Source: Sphingobacteriales bacterium (GTDB lineage: Bacteria > Bacteroidota > Bacteroidia > Chitinophagales > UBA2359). From it: a stretch of DNA of 64,000 nucleotides. Positions 36,284 to 45,011 of the stretch are shown one piece after another (position 1 is the stretch's first letter; every line of letters starts with the position of its first letter). The position numbers and the translations under genes are program-made. The notes under the pieces are model-generated. The model worked only from the letters and a program-made list of their open reading frames with translations, did no database searches and was not told the DNA's origin. Location: NCBI GenBank assembly GCA_016711285.1, contig JADJTG010000002.1, positions 620,001 to 684,000 on the forward strand, written 5' to 3'.

Positions 36284-37519
36284 TTATTCATAACGCAATG
36301 ACTCTATGGGGTCTAAGCGTGAGGCTTTTATAGCCGGATAAATGCCGGCAACTACGCCTACTACCAAACAGAAAAAAACACCCGCCGCTATCCAAGCCCA
36401 AGGCACTAAAAAGGGACCTTTTACCAAAGCTGATACCGCATTGCCCATAGCTATACCCAATATAATGCCTACAACGCCACCCAACTGACAAATTAAGATG
36501 GCTTCGCTCAAAAATTGTATGAGTATGGTGCGGTTTTTTGCTCCTATGGCTTTGCTTACGCCAATTTCGCGGGTGCGCTCGGCTACCGCCACCAACATGA
36601 TATTCATCAATCCGATGCCTGCTCCTACTAATGTAATACCACCGATTACATAAGCTGCCAATACGATATTTTTGAGCTGGTCTATGAGAATACCCGACAG
36701 TTTGTCGCTAGTTTCAAATTCAAAATCATCGGGTACACTCAAAGGCAACCGCCGCACGGCTCGCATAATGGCGGTAGCTTCCGAAACGGCAGCGTCCACG
36801 TGATAGGCATCTTTGAGAGCCACACGAATATTGTAGTTGCGCGTGGGCGAAGGAAAATAATTTCGCGCCGCCTGCAAAGGAATATAGGCGGCATTGTCGC
36901 TGTTGAAAATACCACTACTGCCCTTGCTCGCCAGCACTCCTATAATTCTGAAACGCCTGCTACTCACAGAAATTTCGCGGTCAATGGCTTTTTCGGGTTT
37001 GTTGTTGAAAAGTTTATTGGCAATTTGTTCGCCTATCACAATGACCGTAGTACCGTTGCGCACTTCATTTTCCGAAAAAGCACGCCCCTGCGCAATATCT
37101 AATTTGCTTACTTCTAAATAATTTTCATCAATGCCCGTCACCATAATATTCGGGTTGGTGGCTTCTTCGTTGTAAGCGAGTTTAGCAGCAAAGGAGGCTT
37201 CGGTAGAAAGCGACACCGTTGCCGGAAAATGGTAGCGTTCTTTAAAAGCAAGGGCTTCTTCATAGCTGATAGGGGCGGAGGGTTTTTGCCGCTTACCGCC
37301 GCCGATACGAATTCCTGTGCCTTTTTGGATAATTTCAAAAGAATTTGCCCCCAAACTCGCAAAATTGGAACTGATAGATGATTTAATACCATCAATCGCT
37401 GTAAGAATACCAATGAGTGCCATAATGCCAATGGCAATAATGGAGAGCGTCAAGGAAGAACGCAACAAATTGCTTCGCACCGACTCAAAAGCCAGCTTAA
37501 AAATATCCTGAAACCTCAT
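36284..37519 (-). CDS. ABC transporter permease with MacB-like periplasmic domain (FtsX family)
   Basis: Inner-membrane permease of a MacB/LolCE-type system. The 411-residue protein has one N-terminal membrane helix (SLTLSIIAIGIMALIGILTA), a periplasmic MacB_PCD domain of about 220 residues, and three C-terminal helices. These include the FtsX signature ITLVGAGIGLMNIMLVAVAE and RTREIGVSKAIGAKNRTI. No ATPase gene (macB/lolD type) is adjacent, so its partner is encoded elsewhere. Substrates in this family include lipoproteins, peptides and antibiotics. Minus strand, upstream of the gene at 35829. Confidence 0.9.
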   Translation of the reverse strand: MRFQDIFKLAFESVRSNLLRSSLTLSIIAIGIMALIGILTAIDGIKSSISSNFASLGANSFEIIQKGTGIRIGGGKRQKPSAPISYEEALAFKERYHFPATVSLSTEASFAAKLAYNEEATNPNIMVTGIDENYLEVSKLDIAQGRAFSENEVRNGTTVIVIGEQIANKLFNNKPEKAIDREISVSSRRFRIIGVLASKGSSGIFNSDNAAYIPLQAARNYFPSPTRNYNIRVALKDAYHVDAAVSEATAIMRAVRRLPLSVPDDFEFETSDKLSGILIDQLKNIVLAAYVIGGITLVGAGIGLMNIMLVAVAERTREIGVSKAIGAKNRTILIQFLSEAILICQLGGVVGIILGIAMGNAVSALVKGPFLVPWAWIAAGVFFCLVVGVVAGIYPAIKASRLDPIESLRYE

Positions 37520-37615
37520 GCTACTTTTGACAATGAAAAAATGTTGTTTTTTTCTTCAAAAAACTAACAATAATAAAGAGCGAATGGTTGCAAAATGTTT
37601 GTTGCCGCTTTATTT

Positions 37616-39124
37616 TCAGGTTTGCGGTGGCGGATTATCGGCAGGCGGTGTTTTAGTATTGTTGGCATCGTTATTATGAGGCGGACGCTGTTTTTGATGA
37701 TTTTTATGCGGCGGCTGTTGAGGTCGCTGCTGCTGTTGCTGTGGGCGTTTTTGCCCATCTTTTGCTGCCTCGTTATTGTTATTGTTGGGTCTGTGTTGCC
37801 GATTTGGGTTGTTATTATTGTTGTTTTGGTTGTGCTGCTGCTGTTGTTGAGACGGTTTTGTATTCGGGTTATTGTTGTTATCCGGCTGCTGCTGCTTTGG
37901 TGGTGGCGGCATTTTAGGTGCGGCGGCTGTAGAGTCGGCAGATAAAGGCGGTTGCTGTTTTTGACGCTCTTTTTTGGCTTTGCGTTTGGCACGTTTGTCA
38001 CTTTTATCCAAAGAGCGCAAACTTGCCTGCCCTACCACATCGGCGAAATCTACTTTTTCTTTGCTCAGTGCAGCTTCTGCTTTGAGATTTTTATTATTTT
38101 CGTCAAATAATTGTTCGGGAATAATACCTCGTATATTGAGATTTTTGATATAAGAAGCGTGTTCTACGGTCAGTTCTACAAAAGGCTCATCGGCATAAAA
38201 ATACCACATTTTTCGTTTAAAAATATCCGTTTTCATCAAGCGAGCATCGCCCTTTTGTGTGCGCAAAATTTCGGCATCTTTCGGAAAATCTTTCAATGCG
38301 TCCATATAGGTATCCAGCTCATAATTCAAACAGCATTTGAGCCTGCCGCATTGTCCCGACAATTTTATTTGGTTGATGGATAAATTTTGATAGCGGGCGG
38401 CGTTGGTAGAAACGGTTTTGAAATCCGTAATCCACGAAGAGCAGCACAACTCGCGCCCGCAAGTGCCAATGCCGCCGATGCGCGAAGCCTCCTGCCGCGC
38501 TCCTATTTGGCGCATTTCTATTTTTACTTTAAAATCGCGGGCAAATAATTTGATGAGTTCGCGGAAATCCACCCGCGTATCGGCAGTATAGTAAAATGTG
38601 GCTTTGCGCCCGTCGCCCTGAAATTCCACATCTCCGATTTTCATTTCCAAACCCAAATCGCGGGCAATAACACGCGCCAACAACATCGTTTCGCTTTCGC
38701 GCTGCTGGGTTTCTTCCCAAATAGCAAGGTCGCGCTCGTTGGCAATGCGCAACAAACGCAGCACTTCGTCAGAATTTTCCTGAATGCCCCGCTTGCGCAG
38801 TTGCAAACGCACCAACTCGCCGCTTAAACTGATGATGCCCACATCGTAGCCGGTGGGTGTTTCTACTACTACGGTGTCGCCCGTAATGCAGTTCAGATGA
38901 TATACATTGCGATAATAGGCTTTGCGCGAGCCTTTTTTAAAAGAAACCTCTACAATATTAAACGCATCGCGCTCGGCACTGTAAGTAATACCCGACAACC
39001 AATCATATACATTGCGCTTGTTGCACGAACCGGTGCTGCACGAAGTACCACACGAAGAGGCTGTACCCGTATCTGCTGCATTTACCGATATGTTTTCTTT
39101 ATATTCAATATCAAATACTTTCAT
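37616..39124 (-). CDS. PSP1 domain (RicT-like) protein with long Gln/Asn/Pro-rich tail
   Basis: About 502 residues from ATG 39124 (the upstream in-frame Met at 39145 lies in less conserved sequence). The N-terminal Cys-rich stretch CGTSCSTGSCNK is followed by the PSP1 domain. Further Cys motifs CGRELCCSSWITDF and CGRLKCCLNYELD agree with a RicT-type iron-sulfur/RNA-associated role. From about residue 380 onward the protein becomes disordered: a Lys/Arg-rich segment, then over 100 residues dominated by Gln, Asn, Pro and His (QQQQQ, NNNNNN and PP runs). Such tails drive phase separation or RNP assembly in other proteins. A role in RNA processing is inferred from RicT of Bacillus. Confidence 0.87.
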   Translation of the reverse strand: MKVFDIEYKENISVNAADTGTASSCGTSCSTGSCNKRNVYDWLSGITYSAERDAFNIVEVSFKKGSRKAYYRNVYHLNCITGDTVVVETPTGYDVGIISLSGELVRLQLRKRGIQENSDEVLRLLRIANERDLAIWEETQQRESETMLLARVIARDLGLEMKIGDVEFQGDGRKATFYYTADTRVDFRELIKLFARDFKVKIEMRQIGARQEASRIGGIGTCGRELCCSSWITDFKTVSTNAARYQNLSINQIKLSGQCGRLKCCLNYELDTYMDALKDFPKDAEILRTQKGDARLMKTDIFKRKMWYFYADEPFVELTVEHASYIKNLNIRGIIPEQLFDENNKNLKAEAALSKEKVDFADVVGQASLRSLDKSDKRAKRKAKKERQKQQPPLSADSTAAAPKMPPPPKQQQPDNNNNPNTKPSQQQQQHNQNNNNNNPNRQHRPNNNNNEAAKDGQKRPQQQQQRPQQPPHKNHQKQRPPHNNDANNTKTPPADNPPPQT

Positions 39125-39399
39125 AAAACCTTTATATTCAATCAAAATGCCTCCGCTCTTAAAAAAGCCGCTTACATCCTGAATTTCAAAGAAAATTTAT
39201 ACTATCATACAAAAATCACGCCGCTTGGCGCGCTCAAAGTTACACCAATTTTATTTTTTTAAATTTATTCTTCTGTTTTAAACTCTTGTATATCTCATAC
39301 AAGAACATCTTTTTATGTATAACTTTGCGATGAATTATATGAATTTACAGCAAAAGTAGTAATTTTGTTGTTTAAATTTAGTCTAAATAAAAAAACATA

Positions 39400-39639
39400 A
39401 TGATCAGCACATCTATTCTTGTGCGTTATGCCCATCATTTAGCGGTGGGCGAAAGCAGCCGTATATGCGCTTTACAGCAAAATAATATGTCTTTGGTGCT
39501 GATGCAAAGGGGGTGTGTACCCGGAGCTCCCATCTGTATGGTACGCCGCTCCTTGCGAGGGCATACTTTGTATATAAAAGTAGGCTCACAAGCCTTAGCC
39601 TTGCGTGCCGAAGAAGCCGCTTTGATTGTGATAGAATAA
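39400..39639 (+). CDS. feoA: Ferrous iron transport protein A
   Basis: Small cytoplasmic SH3-like protein that supports FeoB. The 79-residue protein has the FeoA pattern: hydrophobic strands, MQRGCVPGAPICMVRRSL (GxxPGxxI-like turn) and a C-terminal LRAEEAALIVIE strand. The start ATG 39400 (MISTSILVRYAHHLAVGESS) is a little longer than some homologues. It is followed after 33 bp by feoB, so the two form an operon. No obvious Fur-box-like palindrome was seen in the 39146-39399 gap. Confidence 0.9.
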   Translation: MISTSILVRYAHHLAVGESSRICALQQNNMSLVLMQRGCVPGAPICMVRRSLRGHTLYIKVGSQALALRAEEAALIVIE

Positions 39640-39672
39640 AAAAAATTTTGCTTCGTTGTTATCAGCTGATTT

Positions 39673-41808
39673 ATGCACCCCGATTCCTCGTCTTCTGCTC
39701 ATTGGTTGGCAATTGCCGGCAACCCCAACTCCGGCAAAACTTCACTCTTTAATAAACTTACAGGGCTTAGTCAAAAAGTAGGTAACTATCCGGGTGTGAC
39801 GGTAGAAAAAACTAGCGGACACCTGCACTTGGAAGAAGGAAAAACTTGGAAAATTGTCGATATTCCGGGCGCATACAGCCTCCACGCTACTTCGCCCGAT
39901 GAACGCCTCGTGCTCCAATTGCTTTTAGACGAACAGCACCCGACCTATCCCGAACTGATTGTATATGTTGCCGATATTAATCATTTAGAAAGGCATTTGT
40001 TGTTGTTTTCTCAAATTTATGATTTGGGATTGCCCTTGGTATTGTGCCTCACAATGGGAGATTTGGCTGATGATGCTCAGGGTATCGCTGCACAACAACA
40101 AAAATTGTCGCAGATGTTTCAAATTCCCGTATTTGTTGTCAATGGGCGCAGTGGCGAGGGTTTGGCGGCATTGAAAGCATTTTTACAAGATTATACACCA
40201 GCCGCCACGTCCGTTTTTTCTAAAAAAACAACTTTTTGGCAACAGATTCCGCCTTTGGCGCATACAGCACAGCAGTTGCTTCAAGCTCCCAATGACTATC
40301 ATGCGTGGTTGGAGTTGCACCACCGCACCGAATTGCCTTTTTTGCCGCCTACCCAACAAAAACAACTGCAAACTCTGTGCGAACAAGAGCATTTTGACAG
40401 TTTAGATTGGCAGGTGCAGGAAACTATGCAGCGTTTTGATAAAATAGAGCGCGTAGTGCAAAAAACAGCGACAAAAAAAAATATACTTACTTGGAGCGAT
40501 AGAGCAGATGCCGTTCTTACACACCCCGTTGCGGGTATTTTGATATTTTTAGGTGTATTATTTTTGATATTTCAGGCGATTTTCAGTTGGGCGCAATATC
40601 CGATGGACTGGATAGAGGGGAGTTTTGAATGGATTAATCAAACCATAAAAAACAAAATACCTGCACATTGGCTGCGCGATTTACTGACAGACGGTATTTT
40701 GTCGGGTTTGAGCGGTATTTTGGTATTTGTGCCGCAAATTGCGCTCTTGTTTGCTTTTTTGTCTTTACTCGAAGAAATCGGTTATATGGCGCGGGCGGTG
40801 TATTTATCCGACTATTTTATGCGCCGCTTCGGAATGAACGGACGCAGTATTGTAGCTTTGATGTCGGGTATGGCTTGCGCTGTGCCCGCTATTATGAGTA
40901 CACGCACCATCTCCAATAGCAAAGAGCGACTGATTACCATTTTGGTCACACCTTTTATCAGTTGTTCGGCGCGTATTCCTGTATATACGATGCTCATTGC
41001 ACTCATTATTCCGGCAGAGCAAAAATGGGCAGGTTTTAATGTGCAGGGAATGGTGATGTTCGGGCTTTATTTTTTGGGTGTTGTAGCGGCTCTATTTGCT
41101 TCGTGGGTGCTGAAAAAAATTGTAAAAAGCCGCGATTTTAGTTATTTAGCCCTTGAATTGCCCACCTATCGCCTGCCGCAAATCGGCAACGTGTTGATTA
41201 ATGTGTTTAATAAGGTAAAAATATTTGTGTGGGAAGCGGGAAAAATCATTTTGGTCATTTCGGTGATCTTGTGGGTGGGTACAGCTTATGGTCCCGGCAA
41301 CCGTATGCAGGAAGCCGCCGCCGAAGCCGAACAAATCTGGAATGCCTCTTCTGAATTAAAAGAAAAAGTAGATAAAGAAGTGTATATCAGCTCCAAATCT
41401 TTGGAAGCGTCTTATATCGGGCATTTGGGCAAATGGATAGAGCCTGCCATACAGCCTTTGGGCTTCGACTGGAAAATCGGCATTGCTCTACTCACCTCCT
41501 TTGCGGCAAGAGAAGTATTTGTGGGTACGATGGCAACTATTTACAGCGTGAACTACGAAGACGATGACACCCTCCAACTGCGGCAACGACTGCAAAATGA
41601 GAAAAACCCACAAAGCGGAGAGCCGTTTTTTACGATACCGGTTTGTATGTCGTTGTTGGTTTTTTATGTATTTGCACTGCAATGTATGAGCACAATAGCC
41701 GTAGTGTATCGCGAAACACGCAGTATTTTTTACCCTTTGGCACAGTTTGTTTTTATGAGCCTTGTCGCCTATATTTCTGCCTGGATAGCTTATCAATATT
41801 TCTCTTAA
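39673..41808 (+). CDS. feoB: Ferrous iron transporter FeoB
   Basis: Inner-membrane Fe(II) transporter with an N-terminal G domain. The 711-residue protein has the G1 motif GNPNSGKTSLFN (16-27), G3 DIPGAYSL and a G4-like TMGD. A coiled helical linker leads to the membrane part with the Gate motifs (SGMACAVPAIMSTRTISN and CSARIPVYTMLIALI) that form the iron path. The C-terminal half has about eight transmembrane helices. Gene order feoA-feoB, on the plus strand. It converges with the first LRR gene 31 bp later. Confidence 0.96.
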   Translation: MHPDSSSSAHWLAIAGNPNSGKTSLFNKLTGLSQKVGNYPGVTVEKTSGHLHLEEGKTWKIVDIPGAYSLHATSPDERLVLQLLLDEQHPTYPELIVYVADINHLERHLLLFSQIYDLGLPLVLCLTMGDLADDAQGIAAQQQKLSQMFQIPVFVVNGRSGEGLAALKAFLQDYTPAATSVFSKKTTFWQQIPPLAHTAQQLLQAPNDYHAWLELHHRTELPFLPPTQQKQLQTLCEQEHFDSLDWQVQETMQRFDKIERVVQKTATKKNILTWSDRADAVLTHPVAGILIFLGVLFLIFQAIFSWAQYPMDWIEGSFEWINQTIKNKIPAHWLRDLLTDGILSGLSGILVFVPQIALLFAFLSLLEEIGYMARAVYLSDYFMRRFGMNGRSIVALMSGMACAVPAIMSTRTISNSKERLITILVTPFISCSARIPVYTMLIALIIPAEQKWAGFNVQGMVMFGLYFLGVVAALFASWVLKKIVKSRDFSYLALELPTYRLPQIGNVLINVFNKVKIFVWEAGKIILVISVILWVGTAYGPGNRMQEAAAEAEQIWNASSELKEKVDKEVYISSKSLEASYIGHLGKWIEPAIQPLGFDWKIGIALLTSFAAREVFVGTMATIYSVNYEDDDTLQLRQRLQNEKNPQSGEPFFTIPVCMSLLVFYVFALQCMSTIAVVYRETRSIFYPLAQFVFMSLVAYISAWIAYQYFS

Positions 41809-41839
41809 AAAAAGCGTACAGACTGCCGCAGTCGGCGGT

Positions 41840-44800
41840 TTATTGTTTTATAAAATTTTGCTCGATTGCTTTGTTCTGTATTTTTACTTTTATGGTGTAA
41901 ATTCCACTCGCCAAATTCCGCACATCTATCTGATGAGCAACACCTTTTTGCGCCAAGCGTAAGCGTCCCGCCGCATCGTAAATTTCTACGCTTTCTATTA
42001 TCTCGCTGCTGTTGAGTGTGATGAAATCGCCGGCGGGGTTGGGTGAAATAAAAATGTGTGTATCTGCCGCATCGCCGCCTATCACCAACATCTGCGAAAA
42101 ATCATCTGTGCCATCTCTGTTTTGCTGCCGCAAACGATAGTAATTCAAGCCCGACAAAGGCTGCGCATCGCTGAAAGTGTAGCTATGCGCCTTGCCCGCC
42201 GCCGCCACTTTCCCAATCACCGACCAACTCCCACCGTCTGCGCTGCGCTGTACCTCAAAAAAATCACTCGCATACTCCGCCGCCGTCGCCCACTCCAAAA
42301 TATTTGCCGCCACTGCACGCTTGCCTCTGAAATATAACCAATCCACCGACAAAGGTGACAGTTCTATCACGGCAGTTTCGGTCGTATTCGTTACAATCGG
42401 AAAATTGTAATCAAAATAAATTTCGGCAGTGTTTTTGAGTTGGCTGCCTATTGCCACACTGTCGGCGGCTTTGATTTTGAACGCCACAAAACCGTGACTT
42501 TCCGGCTCGTTGGTGGTGCTGTCCGGCAGGTTGATGTTCTCAAAAAATACTTCCAAGATGCGGTTTTCCAAGCGGAGGCGATAATCGTGGCTCGCCGCCA
42601 CCATCTGGAAAGTAGAAATATCCAAATTATCCGCCAACTCATCTTTCACCACCACCTGTATTGCCTCCGCACTGCCTGTATTTTGAAAACGAATGACGTA
42701 ATGCAGGTAATCGTCTATATTTTTTACATCAATTTGAGAACCTTGCAAGCAAGTTTTGTCGTTGGGGTCGTAAGAATCGACGACTGTTTGATTAAATGTA
42801 GAATTATTGTCGTTGGGGGTTTCGTCTGTTTGTGGATAATCGCTGTATGCCAGAAAATTCAAAACATCTCCGATGTTCAGAGGCGGTGTTTCTTGCGGCG
42901 AATTGAGGTTGAGTGTGAGGTTAATACTGCGGCTTTCAAAGGGCTGTAAGTTGGCGAAACTCCAAGTGAGGAGGCTGTCGCTTTGGGCGGCAAGTGTGGG
43001 CGAAGCTGACACAAAATCCAATACGCTGTCGTCAAATTGAAGGTAAATACTACCGCTTTCTTTTTGGTTGCCTTTGTTTCTACAGATAATTTTATACTTT
43101 GCATCAAAATCCGGGCGGGCAGAATTTAGCGGATGGAACGTAATTTCCAAATCGTGGTGCGTGCCGTTGGCGGTGATGCAGAAATTTTGGGTAGTGATGA
43201 GGTTGTTGGTAGTATCAAAACTTAGCACCGCCGAAGGTGTGATGAAATAGGGATTTTCAAAAACAGGCTGTAAAGTATAAGTACCCGTATTACAATATAA
43301 CTCATAATTTCCTAAATTATCACAAACTGCATAACCGCTTTCCTCTCCACTATCATTTTTTATAAGTTGATGAGCAAACAGAACATCATTTTCATCACAG
43401 CCATTATTATCTGTATCCAAAATAATATTACCCGAGATGGTATTATAAATACCACCCGGCTCAAAATAGCAATAGGTATTTACTTGGCAGTTACTTGTTA
43501 AATCGTGATAAATACCATACTTTTTGTAGCCCCAATAATCATATTCAACACTATCTCCTTCTTCTAGTTCAAAAGCATCACAACAGATATAGGACAGGTT
43601 GGGATTATTAGAAAAATTTAATTCTTGCTCTATCCACGCACAACCAATCCAATCGTCCCACTGTTCCATATTTCTTTGGTCTGAACCATTCTTTATAAAC
43701 AAACTCGTAAGTTGATTATGAGAACAATCCAAACCTTGCAAATTGACCAAATTAGATGCATCTAAACTCGTTAATTGATTAGAATAACAAGATAATTCTT
43801 GTAAATTGATTAAATCAGCTACCTCTAAACTCGTCAGTTGATTATCACCACAATCTAAATACTGTAAATTGATTAAATCAGCAATATTTAAACTCGTCAG
43901 TTGATTGTAAGAGCAATCTACATCTTGCAAATTGATTAAATCAGCAATATTTAAACTCGTCAGTTGATTGTAAGAGCAATCTACATCTTGCAAATTGGGA
44001 AAATCATTCAATGCCAAACTCGTCAGTTGATTAGAAAGACAATTTAAACTTTGCAAATTGATTAAATTAGAAATATTTAAATTCGTCAGTTCATTGTAAG
44101 AGCAATTTACATCTTGCAAATTGGGAAAATCATTCAATGCCAAGCTCGTGAATTGATTATTACTACAATCTAAACTTTGCAAATTGATTAAATCAGCAAT
44201 ATTTAAACTCGTCAGTTCATTGTGAGAGCAATCTATATCTTGCAAATTGGGAAAATCATTCAATGCCAAACTCGTGAATTGATTTTGATAACAATGTAAA
44301 CTTTGCAAATTGGGCAAGTTTGCTACTTCTAAACTTGTAAGTTGATTAGAAGAACAAGCTAATTTTTGTAAATTAGGTAAATTAGCTAATGTTAAACTTG
44401 TTAATTGATTACTCCAACACCATAAACTTTGCAAATTGGGTAAATCAGATACCACCAAACTCGTCAGTTGGTTAGAAGAGCACCTTAAATATTCTAAATT
44501 AACTAAATCAGATACGTCTAAACTCGTCAGTTGATTATAACCACAATCTAAATGTTGTAAATTGAGCAAATCAGATACGTCTAAAATCGTTAGTTCATTT
44601 CCTAAACAATTCAAATGTTGTAAATTTAAAAAAGCCTCAATACCCATTAAATCTGTAATATTCTTATTAAATAAATACAAAGAATCCGTTGCCTCGGCTT
44701 CTGCCACTTGTATTTCGTTATCGCTGTTGGTGTCAATGGCGGGGTTGTGGCTCAAAAGGGCGTTTTTGAAATTTGGGTCGGGGATATTCACAATTTGGGC

Positions 44801-44851
44801 GGTGGCAAAATGCGTGTAGCAGATCGCCAAAAAAATAAAAATTGTTCTCAT
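41840..44851 (-). CDS. Leucine-rich-repeat T9SS protein A (1003 aa)
   Basis: Signal peptide MRTIFIFLAICYTHFATAQ. Then about 15 short LRR units of 21 residues with the core LxxLxCxxNQLTSLxVSDLxN (Cys at the fourth consensus position), spanning about residues 70-395. A Cys-containing domain (SGNIILDTDNNGCDENDV) is followed by a conserved beta domain (SYDPNDKTCLQG, FQNTGSAEAIQVVVKDELAD, INLPDS, EIYFDYNFPIVTN). I associate this domain with DUF7619. A linker with YYRLRQ is next, then a type A T9SS sorting domain (ISPNPAGDFITLNSSEI, VEIYDAAGRLRLAQKG). It is probably surface-exposed and binds protein or glycan. Its DUF7619-like part is nearly identical at DNA level to gene B. Confidence 0.88.
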   Translation of the reverse strand: MRTIFIFLAICYTHFATAQIVNIPDPNFKNALLSHNPAIDTNSDNEIQVAEAEATDSLYLFNKNITDLMGIEAFLNLQHLNCLGNELTILDVSDLLNLQHLDCGYNQLTSLDVSDLVNLEYLRCSSNQLTSLVVSDLPNLQSLWCWSNQLTSLTLANLPNLQKLACSSNQLTSLEVANLPNLQSLHCYQNQFTSLALNDFPNLQDIDCSHNELTSLNIADLINLQSLDCSNNQFTSLALNDFPNLQDVNCSYNELTNLNISNLINLQSLNCLSNQLTSLALNDFPNLQDVDCSYNQLTSLNIADLINLQDVDCSYNQLTSLNIADLINLQYLDCGDNQLTSLEVADLINLQELSCYSNQLTSLDASNLVNLQGLDCSHNQLTSLFIKNGSDQRNMEQWDDWIGCAWIEQELNFSNNPNLSYICCDAFELEEGDSVEYDYWGYKKYGIYHDLTSNCQVNTYCYFEPGGIYNTISGNIILDTDNNGCDENDVLFAHQLIKNDSGEESGYAVCDNLGNYELYCNTGTYTLQPVFENPYFITPSAVLSFDTTNNLITTQNFCITANGTHHDLEITFHPLNSARPDFDAKYKIICRNKGNQKESGSIYLQFDDSVLDFVSASPTLAAQSDSLLTWSFANLQPFESRSINLTLNLNSPQETPPLNIGDVLNFLAYSDYPQTDETPNDNNSTFNQTVVDSYDPNDKTCLQGSQIDVKNIDDYLHYVIRFQNTGSAEAIQVVVKDELADNLDISTFQMVAASHDYRLRLENRILEVFFENINLPDSTTNEPESHGFVAFKIKAADSVAIGSQLKNTAEIYFDYNFPIVTNTTETAVIELSPLSVDWLYFRGKRAVAANILEWATAAEYASDFFEVQRSADGGSWSVIGKVAAAGKAHSYTFSDAQPLSGLNYYRLRQQNRDGTDDFSQMLVIGGDAADTHIFISPNPAGDFITLNSSEIIESVEIYDAAGRLRLAQKGVAHQIDVRNLASGIYTIKVKIQNKAIEQNFIKQ

Positions 44852-45011
44852 AGTTCTGTCAATTTTGTTTTTTTATGTTAAAAAAGGTAAACACACCTTG
44901 CTATATTGCAAGCGCATTACAAATATATCTTATTTTTTTAAAACTTATATATTACGGCTTTTATTTTTACGCAATTCTATCGCCAAAAAAATAAAAATCG
45001 TTCTCATAGTT
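44818..45011. repeat. Intergenic direct repeat, copy 1 (between LRR genes A and B)
   Basis: About 190 bp nearly identical to 47590-47784. It covers the first codons of the LRR gene, its 5' leader with a GCTTGC/GCAAGG hairpin and a TATATTTG promoter box (44920-44927, minus). It ends with a second copy of the first ten codons (ATG at 45005-45007, minus) that runs into a stop, i.e. a duplication scar. Confidence 0.88.
44920..44927 (-). promoter_or_regulatory. -7 promoter element of LRR gene A (TATATTTG)
   Basis: Exact TAnnTTTG on the minus strand, about 70 nt before the gene A ATG. The same element recurs at 47693-47700 for gene B. Confidence 0.5.

Noticed and set aside
44978..45007. A short gene starting at the second MRTIFIFLAI copy
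   Set aside because: The frame stops after about 16 codons; it is a duplication scar.
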